A stretch of DNA of 14,594 bases from BPIH01 sp042408925 (GTDB lineage Bacteria > Chloroflexota > Limnocylindria > Limnocylindrales > CSP1-4). The notes beneath the pieces are model-generated. The model had not been told where the DNA came from and ran no database searches. It saw only the letters and a program-made list of their open reading frames with translations. The stretch lies in NCBI GenBank assembly GCA_042408925.1, contig JBHOQO010000064.1, positions 1 through 14,594 on the forward strand, in the 5' to 3' direction. The position numbers were made by a program, and so were the translations under genes. Shown piece after piece: positions 12,953 to 14,594 of the stretch. Within the stretch, counting starts at the first letter, position 1. Each line of letters begins with the position of its first letter.

Positions 12953-14218
12953 ATGTTCGAGCGAACGACGATCCCCGAGGGCCCCCGGGTCATCAGCGCC
13001 CGTCTGCCGGGGACCCGCTCGGTGGCGATCGCCGCCCACGTCCTCGTCGGGGCCCGCCATGAAGGCGCCGACGAGATCGGCGTCGCCCACTTCATGGAGC
13101 ACATCGCCTTCAAGGGGACCGCGGCCTACCGCGATGCCCGAGCGATCGCCGAGACCGTCGAGGGCGTCGGCGGCTCCTTCAATGCCGCGACCGACCGCGA
13201 ATCGACGGTCTACTGGGTCCGCGTCCCGCGCTCCGAGGCGGCCCGGGGGTTCGAGGTCCTCGGGGAGCTCGTCGTCCGCCCGACCCTCGACCCGGCCGAG
13301 ATCGAACGGGAGCGGACGGTCATCGTCGAGGAGATCCGGTCCTACCTCGACGATCCGGTCGAGCACGTCCACATCCTCTTCGCCCGGGCCCTCTTCGGCG
13401 ACGGCCCGCTGGGGCGCGAGATCTGCGGCGACGAGTCGTCCGTTCGGCGCCTCCCGAGCGCGACGATCCGGGGCTTCTGGGCCCGCGCGTACCGGCCGGG
13501 GAACGTCGTGGTCGCCGTCGCCGGCGACATCGACCACCCGGCGGCCGTCGAGCTCGCCGCGGCCGCCTTCGGGAGCGGGGACGGTCGCCTCCCGCCGCCG
13601 GCGCCCGCCCCGACGCTGCCGGCCGGGCCGCGCTACCTCCTCGCCGAGCGCGACACCGCCCAGGCCCAGCTCGTCGTCGGCGTCCCGGCGCTGCGGCGCG
13701 ACCATCCCGACAGCTGGGCGCTCCTCGTCCTGAACACGATCCTCGGCGACGGGATGAGCAGCCGGCTCTTCCTCCGGGTCCGTGAGGAGCAGGCCCTCGC
13801 CTACGACATCGGCTCGGGGGCCGTCGACTTCGCCGACGCGGGCGCTCTGGAGATCTCGGCGGGGGTCGACCCCGAGGCCCTCGAGCCGGCCCTGACCTCG
13901 ATCCTCGCCGAGCTCGCCCGGCTCCGGGACGAGCCGGTCCCGGCGGCCGAGCTCGAGAAGGCGAAGCGATACCTCGGCGGCGGCTTGGAGCTCCGGATGG
14001 ACGACACCCGAAGCGTCGCCGCATGGCTCGGCGTCCAGGAGGCGCTCCACGAGCGGGTCCTGAGCGTCGACGAGGCGCTCGCGGCCATCGAGCGGGTCAC
14101 CGCCGAGGACGTCGGGCGCCTCGCCGGGCAGCTCTTCCGGGACGAGGCGCTCCGGCTCGCCGTCGTCGCACCGCCGGGGCACGGGCGGAGCCTGGACCGG
14201 CTCCTCCGGATCCCGTGA
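12953..14218 (+). CDS. M16 family zinc metallopeptidase (processing-peptidase-like)
   Basis: This belongs to the insulinase/pitrilysin superfamily M16, the short bacterial form of 421 residues related to mitochondrial processing peptidase beta. The inverted zinc motif HxxEH is at His46, Glu49 and His50 (HFMEH). The third zinc ligand is Glu126 in VIVEEI, 76 residues after His50, the family spacing. The C-terminal half carries the substrate-binding Arg271 and Tyr284 in GMSSRLFLRVREEQALAYDIG. All catalytic residues are present, so it should be active alone or as a homodimer. No signal peptide is seen, so it is probably cytoplasmic. The ATG at 12953 was preferred to an in-frame upstream ATG at 12818 because it directly follows the TACCAT box and the extension is repeat-derived and low in family character. 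Its stop overlaps the next start by one base (TGATG). Confidence 0.94.
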   Translation: MFERTTIPEGPRVISARLPGTRSVAIAAHVLVGARHEGADEIGVAHFMEHIAFKGTAAYRDARAIAETVEGVGGSFNAATDRESTVYWVRVPRSEAARGFEVLGELVVRPTLDPAEIERERTVIVEEIRSYLDDPVEHVHILFARALFGDGPLGREICGDESSVRRLPSATIRGFWARAYRPGNVVVAVAGDIDHPAAVELAAAAFGSGDGRLPPPAPAPTLPAGPRYLLAERDTAQAQLVVGVPALRRDHPDSWALLVLNTILGDGMSSRLFLRVREEQALAYDIGSGAVDFADAGALEISAGVDPEALEPALTSILAELARLRDEPVPAAELEKAKRYLGGGLELRMDDTRSVAAWLGVQEALHERVLSVDEALAAIERVTAEDVGRLAGQLFRDEALRLAVVAPPGHGRSLDRLLRIP

Positions 14219-14594
14219 TGGCCGACGGCGGTCGACCGGTGACGTCGGAGCGGCCGACGTCCGCGTCCTCGGACCGGCACCTCGACCTCCGGCTCGCCCG
14301 CCTCCACCTTCGGAGCGGGCTCATCGCCCTCGCCCGGGCCGAGCTCGAAGCGGCGGCCGGGCTCGGGATCCTCGACGGCGACGGGCTCGCCGACCTCGCC
14401 GAGGCCCGCTGGCGGACGGGTGATCTCGTGGGTGCCGGGGTGGCGGCCGAGGCGCATCTGGCGGGTGGAGGCGATGCCCTCGTCGCCTTCGTCATCGCTG
14501 CCGAGGCGCGGTTCGCCGGCGGGCGGCGGGACGAGGCGGAGGCGGCGGCGCGGGCGGCGGTGGAGGCCGCGGGGCGAGCGGAGGCGGGGGCGGA
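14218..14594 (+). CDS. 5' part of an Ala-rich, possibly TPR-like protein (partial)
   Basis: An ATG at 14218 shares its A with the M16 stop codon (TGATG) and opens a frame that stays open to the window end, giving the first 125 residues. After a polar start of about 20 residues, the sequence is helical and Ala/Leu/Arg-rich. It shows repeats of the kind LARLHLRSGLIALARAELEAA, LAEARWRTGDLVGAGVAAEAHL and AAEARFAGGRRDEAEAAARAA. These have the Gly and Ala placement of tetratricopeptide-type helix pairs. The match is suggestive only, since Ala-rich helices mimic TPRs in GC-rich genomes. Overlap with the peptidase gene implies cotranscription and translational coupling, so it may be a partner or scaffold for it. 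Confidence 0.65.
   Translation, partial: MADGGRPVTSERPTSASSDRHLDLRLARLHLRSGLIALARAELEAAAGLGILDGDGLADLAEARWRTGDLVGAGVAAEAHLAGGGDALVAFVIAAEARFAGGRRDEAEAAARAAVEAAGRAEAGA

Noticed and set aside
11293..13113. Long minus-strand open frame of about 606 codons antisense to the permease
   Set aside because: It runs opposite the clear NCS2 permease and into the M16 gene, and is an Asp/Glu/Arg/Pro low-complexity translation with no recognisable domain.
12743..14182. Minus-strand open frame antisense to the M16 peptidase
   Set aside because: The plus strand encodes a complete M16 peptidase with correct zinc-ligand spacing, and the antisense product has no motif.

Overview
The window is a very GC-rich stretch of bacterial chromosome with a strong third-position C bias on each coding strand. 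It holds eleven complete or near-complete protein genes and one partial gene at each end. I see no tRNA, rRNA, CRISPR array, insertion sequence or phage gene. The gene families, the high GC and the AT-rich -10 boxes placed directly against start codons would fit a Chloroflexota-type bacterium (for example the Limnocylindria/Ellin6529 group) or another GC-rich lineage of the Terrabacteria. That placement is an inference from general appearance, not from a marker gene.

Layout, left to right: the 3' end of an unrecognised gene (1-519); an MFS-type transporter (721-2010); a DegV-family fatty-acid-binding protein (2101-2952); a repeat-bearing intergenic region (2953-3287); a Glu/Leu/Phe/Val dehydrogenase (3288-4553); an unrecognised 203-residue protein (4647-5258) followed closely by a BioD-like P-loop/DRTGG protein (5314-6480). 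On the minus strand, converging on these, lies a tight operon coaX-coaBC-panB-panC (10611 down to 6517). Divergent from coaX, on the plus strand, come an unrecognised 146-residue protein (10796-11236), an AzgA-type purine permease (11353-12753), an M16 zinc peptidase (12953-14218) and the start of an Ala-rich, possibly TPR-like protein (14218-14594) that overlaps the peptidase stop by one base.

The minus-strand operon is a compact coenzyme A module. PanB makes ketopantoate, PanC condenses pantoate with beta-alanine, CoaX phosphorylates pantothenate, and CoaBC adds cysteine and decarboxylates to 4'-phosphopantetheine. The ketopantoate reductase, PanD, CoaD and CoaE steps are not encoded here. 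CoaBC, PanB and PanC overlap each other by four bases, which suggests translational coupling.

The most interesting signals are not whole genes. First, seven TAnnnT boxes precede genes and fall into two classes. Four end only 6-7 bases before an ATG with no ribosome-binding site, which predicts leaderless mRNAs. Three lie 34-134 bases upstream of genes that do have a GGAG-type site. Second, the decarboxylase half of CoaBC carries Asp and Ser where the best-studied enzymes have the motif Asn and Cys. Third, two intergenic spacers contain short tandem repeats, one with four copies of an octamer at 15-16 base spacing. I see no clear sign of a wholly new defence or mobile system.
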